A stretch of 64,000 nt of DNA from Cedecea neteri (GCF_000758305.1 NZ_CP009458.1:62001-126000), one strand, 5' to 3'. Positions 1 to 10,223 are shown, numbered from the stretch's first letter. The notes: generated by a model from the sequence alone, not told the origin. Program-made: numbers and translations.

Positions 1-1533
<1,533 letters not shown>

Positions 1534-1667
1534 AAAAGTGTTTGATGCTCAAAGAATTAAAACTGTTTATAAAATCAGTAGTCACTCTTCAAGACTTGAT
1601 ATTTGTTTGCATCCGAAGATGCTGAGATATCAATCCTGCGAGCGCCCACACAGATTGTCTGATAAAT

Positions 1668-1708
1668 TGTTAAAGAGCAGTGAGTTAGGCGCTTTCGCTT
1701 GCTAACTC
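1668..1708 (-). promoter_or_regulatory. rrn leader boxA/boxB antitermination site
   Basis: On the minus strand the leader contains TGCTCTTTAACA (1668-1679), identical to the enterobacterial rRNA boxA bound by NusB-S10. Just upstream in the transcript is a GAGTTAG...CTAACTC hairpin (boxB-like, about 1682-1708). These belong to the antitermination system that lets polymerase read through the rRNA operon. Confidence 0.85.
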
Positions 1709-1718
1709 GAGGTGGCGT

Positions 1719-1746
1719 ATATTACGCCTTCCTCTTTCAGAGTCAA
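1719..1746 (-). promoter_or_regulatory. rRNA operon promoter P2
   Basis: Minus strand: -35 TTGACT (1741-1746), 16-nt spacer, -10 TAATAT (1719-1724), followed by a GC-rich discriminator. Position and sequence match rrn P2 of E. coli. Confidence 0.85.
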
Positions 1747-1828
1747 GCGTTTATTTTCGCTTTCGTCCGACTGACTTTCGGGTTGTGAAGCCGCTTTCGA
1801 AGCCGCTTCGCCGTGTCAGTGGAGGCGC

Positions 1829-1880
1829 ATTATAGGGAGTTCTCAGAGCCTGACAACCCCTAATTTGAAAAAACTTTCTG
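1829..1880 (-). promoter_or_regulatory. rRNA operon promoter P1 with UP element
   Basis: Minus strand: -35 TTGTCA (1851-1856), 16-nt spacer, consensus -10 TATAAT (1829-1834). Immediately upstream is an A/T-rich stretch (about 1861-1880) suited to an UP element. This is the classic stringently controlled rrn P1 layout. The clpB terminator lies further upstream at 1944, so nothing else separates the two units. Confidence 0.88.
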
Positions 1881-1940
1881 ACTGCTCACTTTCCAGGCTA
1901 AAAGTATAAAACCCGGTCAGCAATGGCTGTTTTACAAACA

Positions 1941-1969
1941 AAAACGAGCCCGGATGGGCTCGTTTTTTC
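1941..1969 (-). terminator. clpB terminator
   Basis: Perfect 8-bp stem ACGAGCCC/GGGCTCGT (1944-1951 and 1956-1963) with a 4-nt loop and T-runs on both strands, just beyond the clpB stop codon. It ends clpB transcription ahead of the rRNA P1 region. Confidence 0.9.
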
Positions 1970-1979
1970 GTTAAGTGAC

Positions 1980-4553
1980 TTACTGTACAGCTACGATGCG
2001 GTCGTCTTTGACTTCCAACTTTATTGTTTTGCCAGGAATCAGCTCACCGGAAAGGATTTGCTGAGCCAATGGGTTCTCAATTTGCTGCTGAATAGCGCGT
2101 TTCAACGGACGTGCACCGTAGACCGGGTCGTAACCGTTCTCGCTGATGAGCTTCAATGCGTCATCTGAGATACTTACGCCATAGCCACGCTCTTCCAGCC
2201 GTTTGTAAAGACGCTGCAACTGAATCTGCGCAATAGAAGCAATGTGGCGCTCACCGAGAGGATGGAAGACAACAACCTCATCGATACGGTTAATGAACTC
2301 CGGACGGAAGCTTTGACTCACCACGCCCAGCACCAGATCCTTCATATGGCCGTAATCCAGTTCACCGAAACGCTCCTGAATTAAGTCTGAACCAAGGTTA
2401 GAGGTCATAATGACAACCGTATTGCGGAAATCAACAGTACGGCCCTGCCCATCGGTCAGACGACCGTCGTCCAGAACCTGCAGCAGAATGTTAAACACAT
2501 CCGGATGCGCTTTCTCTACCTCATCCAGCAGGATCACGGAATAAGGACGACGACGAACAGCTTCCGTCAGATAGCCACCTTCTTCATAACCAACATAACC
2601 CGGAGGCGCACCCACCAGCCGCGATACGGAATGTTTCTCCATAAACTCGGACATGTCGATACGCACCATCGCATCGTCGCTGTCGAACATAAAGTTCGCT
2701 AACGCCTTGCACAACTCCGTCTTACCTACCCCGGTTGGCCCCAGGAACAGGAACGAGCCGATTGGGCGATTAGGGTCAGATAACCCGGCACGGCTACGAC
2801 GAATCGCATTAGAGACGGCTTCGACGGCTTCATCCTGACCAATCACACGCTGATGAAGCTCTTTTTCCATGCGCAGAAGTTTGTCGCGCTCCCCTTCCAG
2901 CATTCGGGCAACCGGGATCCCGGTCCAGCGAGCCAGGACTTCGGCGATTTCGGCATCCGTCACTTTATTACGCAACAGACGCATGGTTTTCCCTTCGCTT
3001 TGGGTCGCCGCGGCCAGCTGTTTTTCAAGCTCTGGAATTTTGCCGTACTGCAATTCAGACATGCGACCAAGATCACCCACGCGGCGAGCCTGCTCAATTG
3101 CGATTTTCGCCTGTTCAAGCTCAGCCTTAATGGTCTGTGTACCTGACAGCGAGGCTTTCTCCGCTTTCCACTCTTCTTCGAGCTCCGAATACTGACGCTC
3201 TTTATCTTCGAGCTCTTCATTCAACATGCTGAGACGCTTCTGACTAGCTTCATCAGATTCTTTCTTCAACGCCTGTTGTTCCAGCTTGAGCTGGATAATG
3301 CGGCGGTCAAGACGGTCCAGCTCTTCCGGCTTGGAGTCTATCTGCATACGAATGCTGGATGCGGCCTCATCAATAAGGTCAATCGCTTTATCCGGCAACT
3401 GACGATCGGCAATATAGCGGTGAGACAGCGTAGCTGCCGCGACAATCGCCGGATCGGTAATTTGCACATGGTGATGCAGCTCATAGCGTTCTTTCAGCCC
3501 ACGCAGAATTGCGATGGTGTCTTCTACTGAAGGCTCAGCCACAAACACTTTTTGGAAACGACGCTCAAGCGCGGCATCTTTCTCGATATATTGGCGGTAT
3601 TCATCAAGCGTGGTTGCGCCAACGCAGTGCAGTTCACCACGAGCAAGCGCCGGCTTAAGCATATTCCCGGCATCCATTGCGCCGTCTGCCTTGCCTGCGC
3701 CCACCATGGTATGCAACTCATCAATAAATAGAATGACGTTGCCTTCCTGCTTAGCGAGATCGTTCAGCACGCCTTTAAGACGCTCTTCAAATTCGCCCCG
3801 GTATTTGGCGCCAGCCACCAGCGCCCCCATATCCAGCGCAAGCACGCGTCGGCCTTTCAAGCCTTCAGGTACTTCACCATTAATGATGCGCTGTGCAAGC
3901 CCTTCAACGATGGCCGTTTTACCGACGCCCGGTTCACCAATCAGGACCGGGTTATTTTTGGTACGGCGCTGCAATACCTGGATAGTACGGCGAATTTCTT
4001 CATCACGGCCGATTACCGGGTCCAGCTTGCCTTGTTCGGCCCGCTCAGTTAAATCAACGGTATATTTCTTCAATGCCTGACGTTGGTCTTCGGCACCTTG
4101 ATCGTTCACGCTCTCCCCTCCACGCATTTGCTCAATCGCGGCGGTGACGTTGGCTGGCGTTGCGCCTGCCGCTTTCAGCAGGTCGGTCAAAGTGCCGCGT
4201 GAGTCAAGTACCGCCAGAACAAACAGCTCTGACGAAATAAAGTTGTCGTTTCTTTTTTGTGCAAGCTTGTCGCACAGGTTCAATACGCGCACCAGATCCT
4301 GAGAAGGCTGGACGTCGCCGCCGGTACCTTCTACCTGCGGCAAGCGACTGAGTGCCTGCTCGATGTCGGTACGTAATTTGCCCGCATTGACTCCCGCAGA
4401 GGTCAGTAACGGACGCACGGATCCTCCCTCCTGATTGAGCAGAGCGCTCATCAGATGCAGAGGTTCGATGAATTGATTGTCGTGCCCAAGAGCAAGAGAT
4501 TGGGCATCGGCGAGAGCAAGCTGGAATTTATTGGTAAGACGATCCAGACGCAT
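1980..4553 (-). CDS. clpB: ATP-dependent disaggregase chaperone ClpB
   Basis: Hexameric AAA+ disaggregase of the cytosol, which works with DnaK/DnaJ/GrpE to pull proteins out of aggregates. The start at MRLDRLTNKF gives 857 residues, the E. coli length; an ATG/GTG-rich extension four codons upstream is not needed. Visible in order: N-terminal Clp repeat domain, NBD1 with Walker A GEPGVGKT (about residue 206) and Walker B FIDELH, the long coiled-coil M domain (about 400-530, rich in E/K/Q), NBD2 with Walker A GPTGVGKT and Walker B ILLDEVEKAHP, and a C-terminal D2-small domain. A sigma-32 promoter lies directly upstream, so it is heat-shock induced. pgeF and rluD lie upstream in the same direction. 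Confidence 0.98.
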   Translation of the reverse strand: MRLDRLTNKFQLALADAQSLALGHDNQFIEPLHLMSALLNQEGGSVRPLLTSAGVNAGKLRTDIEQALSRLPQVEGTGGDVQPSQDLVRVLNLCDKLAQKRNDNFISSELFVLAVLDSRGTLTDLLKAAGATPANVTAAIEQMRGGESVNDQGAEDQRQALKKYTVDLTERAEQGKLDPVIGRDEEIRRTIQVLQRRTKNNPVLIGEPGVGKTAIVEGLAQRIINGEVPEGLKGRRVLALDMGALVAGAKYRGEFEERLKGVLNDLAKQEGNVILFIDELHTMVGAGKADGAMDAGNMLKPALARGELHCVGATTLDEYRQYIEKDAALERRFQKVFVAEPSVEDTIAILRGLKERYELHHHVQITDPAIVAAATLSHRYIADRQLPDKAIDLIDEAASSIRMQIDSKPEELDRLDRRIIQLKLEQQALKKESDEASQKRLSMLNEELEDKERQYSELEEEWKAEKASLSGTQTIKAELEQAKIAIEQARRVGDLGRMSELQYGKIPELEKQLAAATQSEGKTMRLLRNKVTDAEIAEVLARWTGIPVARMLEGERDKLLRMEKELHQRVIGQDEAVEAVSNAIRRSRAGLSDPNRPIGSFLFLGPTGVGKTELCKALANFMFDSDDAMVRIDMSEFMEKHSVSRLVGAPPGYVGYEEGGYLTEAVRRRPYSVILLDEVEKAHPDVFNILLQVLDDGRLTDGQGRTVDFRNTVVIMTSNLGSDLIQERFGELDYGHMKDLVLGVVSQSFRPEFINRIDEVVVFHPLGERHIASIAQIQLQRLYKRLEERGYGVSISDDALKLISENGYDPVYGARPLKRAIQQQIENPLAQQILSGELIPGKTIKLEVKDDRIVAVQ

Positions 4554-4592
4554 AACTCCTCCCATAAACAGGTCAAATTTGCTACTGGAGAT

Positions 4593-4622
4593 TAAATGAG
4601 GTCATCCCTCAATTATTCAAGG
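4593..4622 (-). promoter_or_regulatory. sigma-32 (heat-shock) promoter of clpB
   Basis: Minus strand: -35 CTTGAA (4616-4621), 14-nt spacer, -10 CCTCATTTA (4593-4601). This fits the RpoH consensus CTTGAA-N13-15-CCCCATnTA with one change in the -10 and lies about 40 bp before the clpB start. Confidence 0.85.
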
Positions 4623-4683
4623 TTAATGACCTGAAATATATGAAGCGTGAGCTACCCGCACTGGATCGTCTTGATTCGATAGG

Positions 4684-5415
4684 TTATATCAGCCAGATGA
4701 AACTTGCCATACGACCTGTGGTTCTGTCGCGCCGGTATGAGAAGAAATCACCGCTTTCGGTCCAGGTACAGCGGTCGCCGCCGTACAGCTGCGTAACACC
4801 CACGTTCGCCAGCCGCTGCCTTGCAAGCTGGTAGATATCAGCATAGTACTTTTCACCCGCTGCACGGAAAGCGCTTGCCGCTTTTTCGTCCTTTGCCATA
4901 AAGGCTTCACGGACTTCCGGCCCCACCTCAAATGCCAAAGGGCCAATTGCTGGCCCGAGCCAGGCACGAATATTCTGCGGGCGATCCTGGAAACAGGCTA
5001 CCGTCTCTTCGAGCACGCCTTCACATAAACCGCGCCAGCCAGCGTGCGCTGCCGCGACTTCGGTTCCGGCTTCATTACAAAACAGCACCGGCAGACAATC
5101 CGCCGTCATTACCGCACAAACCGTCCCCGGCGTATTGCTATAAGAAGCATCCGCTCGCTTTGAGGCATATGGCTCGCCCGTGAGCTTCAATACCGTTTTA
5201 CCGTGCACCTGCTCAAGCCAGACTGGCTTCGAAGGCAAGTCTGCAGCTGCATAAAATAACCGGCGGTTCTCTTCAACATGAGCCAGATCGTCGCCGCAAT
5301 GGGCGCCCAGATTCATCGAGTCATACGGCGCGAGGCTAACGCCACCCACGCGGGTTGAGCTACAGGCAGCAACGCCTGCCGGAAGCGGCCAGTGCGGGAC
5401 GATCGTTTTGGTCAT
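4684..5415 (-). CDS. pgeF: Peptidoglycan editing factor PgeF (YfiH, laccase-like)
   Basis: Member of the DUF152/YfiH family (multi-copper polyphenol oxidase fold), reported to limit misincorporation of amino acids into peptidoglycan precursors. 243 residues, the usual length. The conserved metal/active-site residues sit exactly where E. coli YfiH has them: His71 (QVHGK), Cys107 (TADCLP) and His124 (AAAHAGWRG). Its ATG overlaps the rluD stop codon as ATGA (5412-5415), so the two are translationally coupled, the standard rluD-pgeF-clpB order. Confidence 0.95.
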   Translation of the reverse strand: MTKTIVPHWPLPAGVAACSSTRVGGVSLAPYDSMNLGAHCGDDLAHVEENRRLFYAAADLPSKPVWLEQVHGKTVLKLTGEPYASKRADASYSNTPGTVCAVMTADCLPVLFCNEAGTEVAAAHAGWRGLCEGVLEETVACFQDRPQNIRAWLGPAIGPLAFEVGPEVREAFMAKDEKAASAFRAAGEKYYADIYQLARQRLANVGVTQLYGGDRCTWTESGDFFSYRRDRTTGRMASFIWLI

Positions 5416-6392
5416 AGCCAGTCCAGTTGATCTTTATGGGTTTCGGTATCAGCACGTAGCGCTTCGATCAGTTCAACCATATCCTGTGGGATCGGCGCGC
5501 TCCACTCCATCAGAATACCGCTGATAGGATGGTACAGGCGCAGCATGGTCGCGTGTAGCGCCTGGCGGTCAAACTTGCGCAGTACGCTGACGAATTCTTC
5601 CGATGCGCCTTTCGGCGGACGAGGACGGCCACCGTAAAGCTGATCACCCACCAGCGGATGGCTGATATGTGCCATGTGAACGCGGATCTGGTGAGTACGG
5701 CCGGTTTCCAGGCGCAGACGCAGGCGCGTATGCACGCGGAAGTGTTCCATAATGCGGTAGTGTGTCACCGCTGGTTTGCCCATTGGATGCACGGACATGT
5801 GGGTACGTTTAGTTGGATGGCGGCTGATTGGTTCTTCTACCGTACCACCGCCAGTCATGTGACCAATAGCCACAGCTTCGTACTCACGGGTAATTTCACG
5901 CAGTTGAAGGGCTTCAACCAGGCGAGTTTGCGCCGGAACAGTTTTTGCTACAACCATCAGGCCGGTGGTGTCTTTATCCAGACGGTGCACAATACCCGCA
6001 CGCGGCACATCCGCAATTGGCGGATAATAGTGCAGCAGCGCATTCAACACCGTGCCGTCCGGATTGCCCGCGCCGGGGTGTACAACGAGATCGCGTGGCT
6101 TATTGATCACCAGAATATCTTCATCTTCATAGACGATATTCAGCGGGATGTCCTGAGCCTCCCAGCGCACCTCTTCTTCAATTTCAGCATTGATGGTTAC
6201 GCTTTCGCCACCCAACACTTTCTCCTTCGGCTTGTCCCAGACAACGCCGTTGACCGTAACTCGCTGGTCAAGAATCCATTCTTTTATGCGCGAACGCGAA
6301 TAATCCGGGAACAATTCGGCCAATGCCTGATCTAAGCGTTGACCCAGTTGTGAATCGGACACCGTTTCGGTGAGTTGTACTAGTTGTGCCAT
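5412..6392 (-). CDS. rluD: 23S rRNA pseudouridine(1911/1915/1917) synthase RluD
   Basis: Makes the three pseudouridines of 23S helix 69, needed for normal ribosome assembly and translation termination. 326 residues, the family length. An N-terminal S4 RNA-binding domain (about 18-80, with RSRIKEWI and RVTVNG) precedes the RsuA/RluA catalytic domain. The catalytic aspartate is Asp139 in HRLDKDTTG, the same number as in E. coli. Transcribed divergently from bamD. Confidence 0.97.
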   Translation of the reverse strand: MAQLVQLTETVSDSQLGQRLDQALAELFPDYSRSRIKEWILDQRVTVNGVVWDKPKEKVLGGESVTINAEIEEEVRWEAQDIPLNIVYEDEDILVINKPRDLVVHPGAGNPDGTVLNALLHYYPPIADVPRAGIVHRLDKDTTGLMVVAKTVPAQTRLVEALQLREITREYEAVAIGHMTGGGTVEEPISRHPTKRTHMSVHPMGKPAVTHYRIMEHFRVHTRLRLRLETGRTHQIRVHMAHISHPLVGDQLYGGRPRPPKGASEEFVSVLRKFDRQALHATMLRLYHPISGILMEWSAPIPQDMVELIEALRADTETHKDQLDWL

Positions 6393-6525
6393 AGACAGCT
6401 TCTTTCGTTAACGTTGGGTTTTACGGCAATGCCGTTTAATATAATGTGCTATTGTAGCTGGTCTTTATCGGGAGCCGGAACACGAACTCTCCCGGAAATA
6501 ACATTACTTAGGAAAGTCAAACGTC

Positions 6526-7263
6526 ATGACGCGCATGAAATATCTGGTGGCAGCGGCCACGTTGAGCCTGGCTTTGGCTGGTTGCTCCAGTTCCAAGGAT
6601 GAGGTTCCTGATAATCCGCCTTCTGAGATCTACGCGACTGCCCAGCAAAAGCTGCAGGACGGTAACTTTAAAGCGGCGATAACGCAACTGGAAGCGCTGG
6701 ATAACCGCTATCCATTCGGCCCGTACTCTCAGCAAGTGCAGCTCGACCTGATCTACGCCTACTACAAAAATGCGGACTTACCGCTGGCTCAGGCGGCGAT
6801 CGATCGCTTTATGCGCCTCAATCCAACTCATCCAAACATTGACTACGTACTTTACATGCGTGGCCTGACAGACATGGCGTTGGATGACAGCGCGCTACAG
6901 GGCTTCTTTGGCGTTGACCGTTCCGACCGTGATCCACAGCATGCTCGCGATGCTTTTAACGACTTCTCGAAGCTGGTGCGTGGCTACCCGAACAGTCAGT
7001 ACGTTACCGATGCCACTAAACGCCTCGTGTTCCTCAAAGATCGCCTGGCGAAGTATGAGCTTTCCGTGGCGCAATATTACACGAAACGCGGCGCATGGGT
7101 GGCAGTAGTTAATCGCGTTGAAGGTATGCTGCGTGATTATCCGGATACTCAGGCCACCCGTGACGGCCTGAAACTGATGGAAAATGCTTACCGCGAGCTG
7201 CAGATGCCGGGTCAGGCAGAGAAAGTGGCGAAGATCATTGCTGCCAATAGCAGCAACACCTGA
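6526..7263 (+). CDS. bamD: Outer membrane assembly lipoprotein BamD (YfiO)
   Basis: Essential lipoprotein of the BAM complex, which inserts beta-barrel proteins into the outer membrane with BamA. Lipoprotein signal peptide with lipobox LALAGC, lipidated Cys20. The rest is five TPR-like helical hairpins (EIYATAQQKL, NRYPFGPYSQQ, GYPNSQY and others). 245 residues, same as E. coli and very similar throughout. A strong terminator follows, so it is probably monocistronic. bamE, for another BAM lipoprotein, lies elsewhere in this window. Confidence 0.97.
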   Translation: MTRMKYLVAAATLSLALAGCSSSKDEVPDNPPSEIYATAQQKLQDGNFKAAITQLEALDNRYPFGPYSQQVQLDLIYAYYKNADLPLAQAAIDRFMRLNPTHPNIDYVLYMRGLTDMALDDSALQGFFGVDRSDRDPQHARDAFNDFSKLVRGYPNSQYVTDATKRLVFLKDRLAKYELSVAQYYTKRGAWVAVVNRVEGMLRDYPDTQATRDGLKLMENAYRELQMPGQAEKVAKIIAANSSNT

Positions 7264-7280
7264 TAGACAATCTCACAAGA

Positions 7281-7309
7281 AAAACGGCAGCCTCGGCTGC
7301 CGTTTTTTT
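7281..7309 (+). terminator. bamD terminator
   Basis: Stem ACGGCAGCC/GGCTGCCGT (7284-7292, 7295-7303) with a TC loop and a following run of seven T. Confidence 0.92.
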
Positions 7310-7452
7310 ATCTGCCGACGCAAAAACTGAAACGGTTTAGCGTCAGGTCATCCCATCAAATATGGACGTAATTTCCGATAACCACAAGCCTTAAAAACAC
7401 ATATCCTGTCCTGCCTCACAAAAAGGTCGCCTTGACAAAAAGTGACAAAATA

Positions 7453-7503
7453 ACGTGATTTACATCACACATTTTGACATTAAGAACGGTATGCTGGAGT
7501 TAC
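7453..7503 (+). promoter_or_regulatory. Putative class II CRP-dependent raiA promoter
   Basis: A CRP-like site CGTGA-N6-TCACA (7454-7469) is centred at about 7461.5. A -10 hexamer TATGCT lies at 7490-7495, placing the transcription start near 7503, i.e. 41.5 bp from the CRP centre. That is the class II activator spacing, and no good -35 hexamer is present at the right distance. The site is seen; activation by cAMP-CRP is inferred. Confidence 0.65.
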
Positions 7504-7531
7504 CAAGACGGCAAAGACAAGAGGTAAATTT

Positions 7532-7876
7532 ATGACAATGAACATTACCAGCAAGCAAATGGAAATCACTCCAGCTATTCGCCAGCATGTCGCCGACCGT
7601 CTCAGCAAACTGGACAAGTGGCAAACTCATCTCATTAATCCACATATTATCTTGTCCAAAGAGCCTCAAGGTTTTGTGGCTGATGCCACGATTAACACAC
7701 CGAATGGGCACCTCGTAGCCAGTGCCAGACATGAAGATATGTATACGGCTATCAACGATTTGATCAACAAACTGGAGCGGCAGTTAAATAAAGTGCAACA
7801 CAAAGGTGAAGCACGTCGCGCAGCAGGTTCAGTGAAAGACGTGTCCTTCGCAGAAGCAGAAGCTGACGAAGAGTAA
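7532..7876 (+). CDS. raiA: Ribosome-associated translation inhibitor RaiA (protein Y)
   Basis: Cold-shock/stationary-phase factor that binds the 30S decoding groove and stabilises inactive 70S ribosomes. 114 residues. It has the HPF/RaiA N-terminal fold (MNITSKQMEITPAIRQHV, with basic stretches) and the acidic C-terminal tail (EAEADEE) that distinguishes RaiA from short HPF. AGAGG ribosome binding site 7-8 nt before ATG. Upstream lies a CRP-type promoter and downstream a terminator, so it is a single-gene unit ahead of pheL. Confidence 0.96.
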   Translation: MTMNITSKQMEITPAIRQHVADRLSKLDKWQTHLINPHIILSKEPQGFVADATINTPNGHLVASARHEDMYTAINDLINKLERQLNKVQHKGEARRAAGSVKDVSFAEAEADEE

Positions 7877-7902
7877 TACATTACTCTCCTTCCACTCACC
7901 GC

Positions 7903-7926
7903 AACGCGCCTCCGGGCGCGTTTTTT
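7903..7926 (+). terminator. raiA terminator
   Basis: GC-rich stem ACGCGCC/GGCGCGT followed by six T, immediately after raiA. Confidence 0.88.
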
Positions 7927-7927
7927 A

Positions 7928-7957
7928 TTGACAGAACGAAAACAGAGCAGGTACTTT
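7928..7957 (+). promoter_or_regulatory. pheLA promoter
   Basis: Consensus -35 TTGACA (7928-7933) with a plausible -10 TACTTT (7952-7957), 18-nt spacer, about 30 bp before pheL. It begins right after the raiA terminator. Confidence 0.65.
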
Positions 7958-7985
7958 ACCTCTCAGATTCCTCAGGAAACCTGAC

Positions 7986-8033
7986 ATGAAACTTTTCCCG
8001 TTCTTCTTCGCATTCTTTTTTACCTTCCCCTGA
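7986..8033 (+). CDS. pheL: Phenylalanine operon leader peptide PheL
   Basis: 15-residue peptide MKLFPFFFAFFFTFP with eight phenylalanines in three runs, preceded by a CAGGAAA ribosome binding site. It is almost the same as E. coli PheL. Ribosome stalling on the Phe codons when charged tRNA-Phe is scarce prevents formation of the downstream terminator and lets pheA be transcribed. Confidence 0.97.
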   Translation: MKLFPFFFAFFFTFP

Positions 8034-8080
8034 CTGGGAGGCAATTCGTCGTGTGATAAAGAATGCGAAGACGAACAAAC

Positions 8081-8107
8081 AAGCCTCCCAAACGGGAGGC
8101 TTTTTTT
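8081..8107 (+). terminator. pheA attenuator
   Basis: Stem AAGCCTCCC/GGGAGGCTT (8081-8089, 8094-8102), loop AAAC, and a T-run to 8107, located between pheL and pheA. This is the rho-independent attenuator governed by pheL translation. Confidence 0.93.
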
Positions 8108-8130
8108 ATGGACATCGAAAAGGTAGCGTT

Positions 8131-9291
8131 ATGACCGAAATTAATCCGTTGCTGGCCCTGCGCGATAAAATCAGCGCGCTGGATGAAAAGCTGTTAGCCC
8201 TGCTGGCAGAGCGCCGCCTGCTGGCAGTTGAAGTTGGCAAAGCCAAACTCGCTTCTCACCGCCCGGTACGCGATATCGATCGTGAAAGAGATTTACTGGA
8301 ACGCCTGATTACCCTAGGTAAAGACCACCATCTCGATGCCCACTACATCACGCGCCTGTTCCAGCTCATTATTGAAGATTCTGTACTTACCCAACAAACC
8401 CTGCTGCAGCAGCATTTGAACAAAACGAACCCGCATTCTGCCCGCATCGCTTTCCTCGGCCCTAAAGGGTCTTATTCTCACCTTGCTGCGCGCCAGTATG
8501 CCGCGCGTCACTTTGAGCAGTTCATCGAAAGCGGCTGTGCCAAATTCCATGACATCTTCAACCAGGTGGAAACCGGTCAGGCCGATTACGCTGTAGTGCC
8601 GATTGAAAATACCAGTTCGGGCGCCATTAACGACGTCTACGATCTGCTGCAGCACACTAGCCTGTCGATCGTCGCCGAAATGACCGTGCCGATTGACCAT
8701 TGTGTACTGGTATCCGGCTCCACCGATCTCGAGCAAATCCAAACGGTTTATAGCCACCCTCAACCTTTCCAGCAGTGTAGCCAGTTCATTAACCGCTACC
8801 CGCACTGGAAAATTGAATACACCGAAAGTACCTCTGCGGCGATGGAAAAAGTCGCTCAGGCCAACTCGCCTCACGTTGCCGCTCTGGGCAGCGAGGCAGG
8901 AGGCGCACTTTATGGCCTGCAGGTGCTGGAACGTAATCTCGCGAACCAGACTCAGAACATCACCCGCTTCATTGTGCTGGCACGTAAGGCTGTCGAAGTA
9001 TCTGACCAGGTACCCGCAAAAACCACATTGCTGATGGCGACTGGCCAGCAGGCCGGTGCCCTGGTAGAAGCACTTCTGGTATTACGTAATCACAACCTGA
9101 TCATGACCAAGCTGGAATCACGTCCGATCAACGGCAACCCGTGGGAAGAAATGTTCTATCTGGATATTCAGGCAAACCTGAAAGATGAGGGCATGCGTAA
9201 GGCGCTGCGCGAGTTGGGGGAAATCACCCGTTCCCTGAAAGTACTCGGCAGCTACCCAAGCGAAAACGTTGTACCGGTCGACCCGGCCTGA
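8131..9291 (+). CDS. pheA: Bifunctional chorismate mutase/prephenate dehydratase PheA
   Basis: Converts chorismate to prephenate and then to phenylpyruvate, the committed route to phenylalanine. The start MTEINPLL gives 386 residues, as in E. coli; an upstream in-frame extension runs through the attenuator and is not real. Domains: AroQ chorismate mutase (about 1-95), prephenate dehydratase (about 105-285, FLGPKGSYS and IENTSSGAI), and C-terminal ACT regulatory domain with GALV and ESRP motifs that bind feedback inhibitor Phe. Controlled by the pheL attenuator. Confidence 0.98.
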   Translation: MTEINPLLALRDKISALDEKLLALLAERRLLAVEVGKAKLASHRPVRDIDRERDLLERLITLGKDHHLDAHYITRLFQLIIEDSVLTQQTLLQQHLNKTNPHSARIAFLGPKGSYSHLAARQYAARHFEQFIESGCAKFHDIFNQVETGQADYAVVPIENTSSGAINDVYDLLQHTSLSIVAEMTVPIDHCVLVSGSTDLEQIQTVYSHPQPFQQCSQFINRYPHWKIEYTESTSAAMEKVAQANSPHVAALGSEAGGALYGLQVLERNLANQTQNITRFIVLARKAVEVSDQVPAKTTLLMATGQQAGALVEALLVLRNHNLIMTKLESRPINGNPWEEMFYLDIQANLKDEGMRKALRELGEITRSLKVLGSYPSENVVPVDPA

Positions 9292-9300
9292 TAACAATGC

Positions 9301-9322
9301 CAGCCCGGCTAAAACCGGGCTG
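9301..9322. terminator. Inverted repeat after pheA, weak terminator
   Basis: Perfect 8-bp stem CAGCCCGG/CCGGGCTG with a 6-nt loop between the convergent pheA and SMP-30-like gene. Neither strand has a proper T-run, so intrinsic termination is uncertain. Confidence 0.45.
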
Positions 9323-9328
9323 CACAAA

Positions 9329-10201
9329 TCACACTTCCCGAAACTTCAGTTTTTCCATTCCGGCCACCGCAACGCGGAGGGAGAAAAGCGCCCCGGAAAG
9401 CGGTAATCGGGCCACTTCGTCTTCGTCCATGTTTTCTCTGGTGGTGGTAATAAACAGCGTTTTCATATCGTCACCGCCAAAACAGACCATAGTCGGGCAA
9501 CGCACGGGCAAGCGATGCTCTTCCACAATCTCACCCTGCGGCGAAATACGCACAATGCGATAGCCATCAAACAGCGCCGTCCAGTAATAGCCTTCGCAGT
9601 CCATCGCTGCGCCATCTGGAATGCCCTCGCCTTCGGCAAATCGTCTGAAGACTTCGCGTCGGCCAGGCTCACCTTGTGCGTCCAGTGGCGTGCGGTAAAT
9701 CACGGCATTGGGCGTGTCTGAGGTATACATCCATTTACCATCCGGACTAAATGCCAGCCCGTTTGCGCCATGGATATCATGCTGGATCACATGCGGTGTC
9801 AGATCGTTATCCACCCTGCAAAGTAGCGCACCGTTGTAATCGCCTGGCCCCCAGAATGTGCCGGCATAAAAACGCCCCTGCCTGTCGGTACCGCCATCGT
9901 TGAAACGCGCCAAATCAGGGTTACTCGGGTTATCACAGACTTTGCCAACGATCAGTCCGGTATTATTGGTCAGCCAGATACCACTGCGCATTGCCACAAT
10001 AAACCCGCCTGACTCGCGCAAGGCAAAGCAACCTACCTCTTCAGAAAACTGAATAACATCATGTTTGCCGCTGGCCAGATGGTAGCGGTGTATTTCATTC
10101 TCAAGAATATCCGTCCAGTAGAGGCTACCTTCTTCTGCGCTCCACGTAGGGCATTCGGGTAAGTGACCGGTGTAGTCGAACAGCAGCTGCGGCTCAGACA
10201 T
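9329..10201 (-). CDS. SMP-30/gluconolactonase/LRE family sugar lactonase
   Basis: Six-bladed beta-propeller metal-dependent lactonase family, which typically opens sugar lactones such as gluconolactone; the substrate here is unknown. The start MSEPQLLFDY (290 residues) is preferred over an upstream in-frame start because it has an AGGATCCC ribosome-binding sequence before it and fits the family length. Family motifs: ECPTWSAEEGSLYWTDI near the N-terminus (metal Glu), RFNDGGTDRQGRFYAGT (metal Asn), ANGLAFSPDGKWMYTSDT (metal Asn/Asp). It sits between pheA and tyrA, where E. coli has no such gene. Function in aromatic metabolism is not implied. Confidence 0.85.
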   Translation of the reverse strand: MSEPQLLFDYTGHLPECPTWSAEEGSLYWTDILENEIHRYHLASGKHDVIQFSEEVGCFALRESGGFIVAMRSGIWLTNNTGLIVGKVCDNPSNPDLARFNDGGTDRQGRFYAGTFWGPGDYNGALLCRVDNDLTPHVIQHDIHGANGLAFSPDGKWMYTSDTPNAVIYRTPLDAQGEPGRREVFRRFAEGEGIPDGAAMDCEGYYWTALFDGYRIVRISPQGEIVEEHRLPVRCPTMVCFGGDDMKTLFITTTRENMDEDEVARLPLSGALFSLRVAVAGMEKLKFREV

Positions 10202-10223
10202 TTCAGGGATCCTTTTGACAAAC

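Noticed and set aside
1923..2168. Plus-strand frame across the clpB terminator and 3' end
   Set aside because: Runs through a rho-independent terminator and is antisense to a confirmed core gene.
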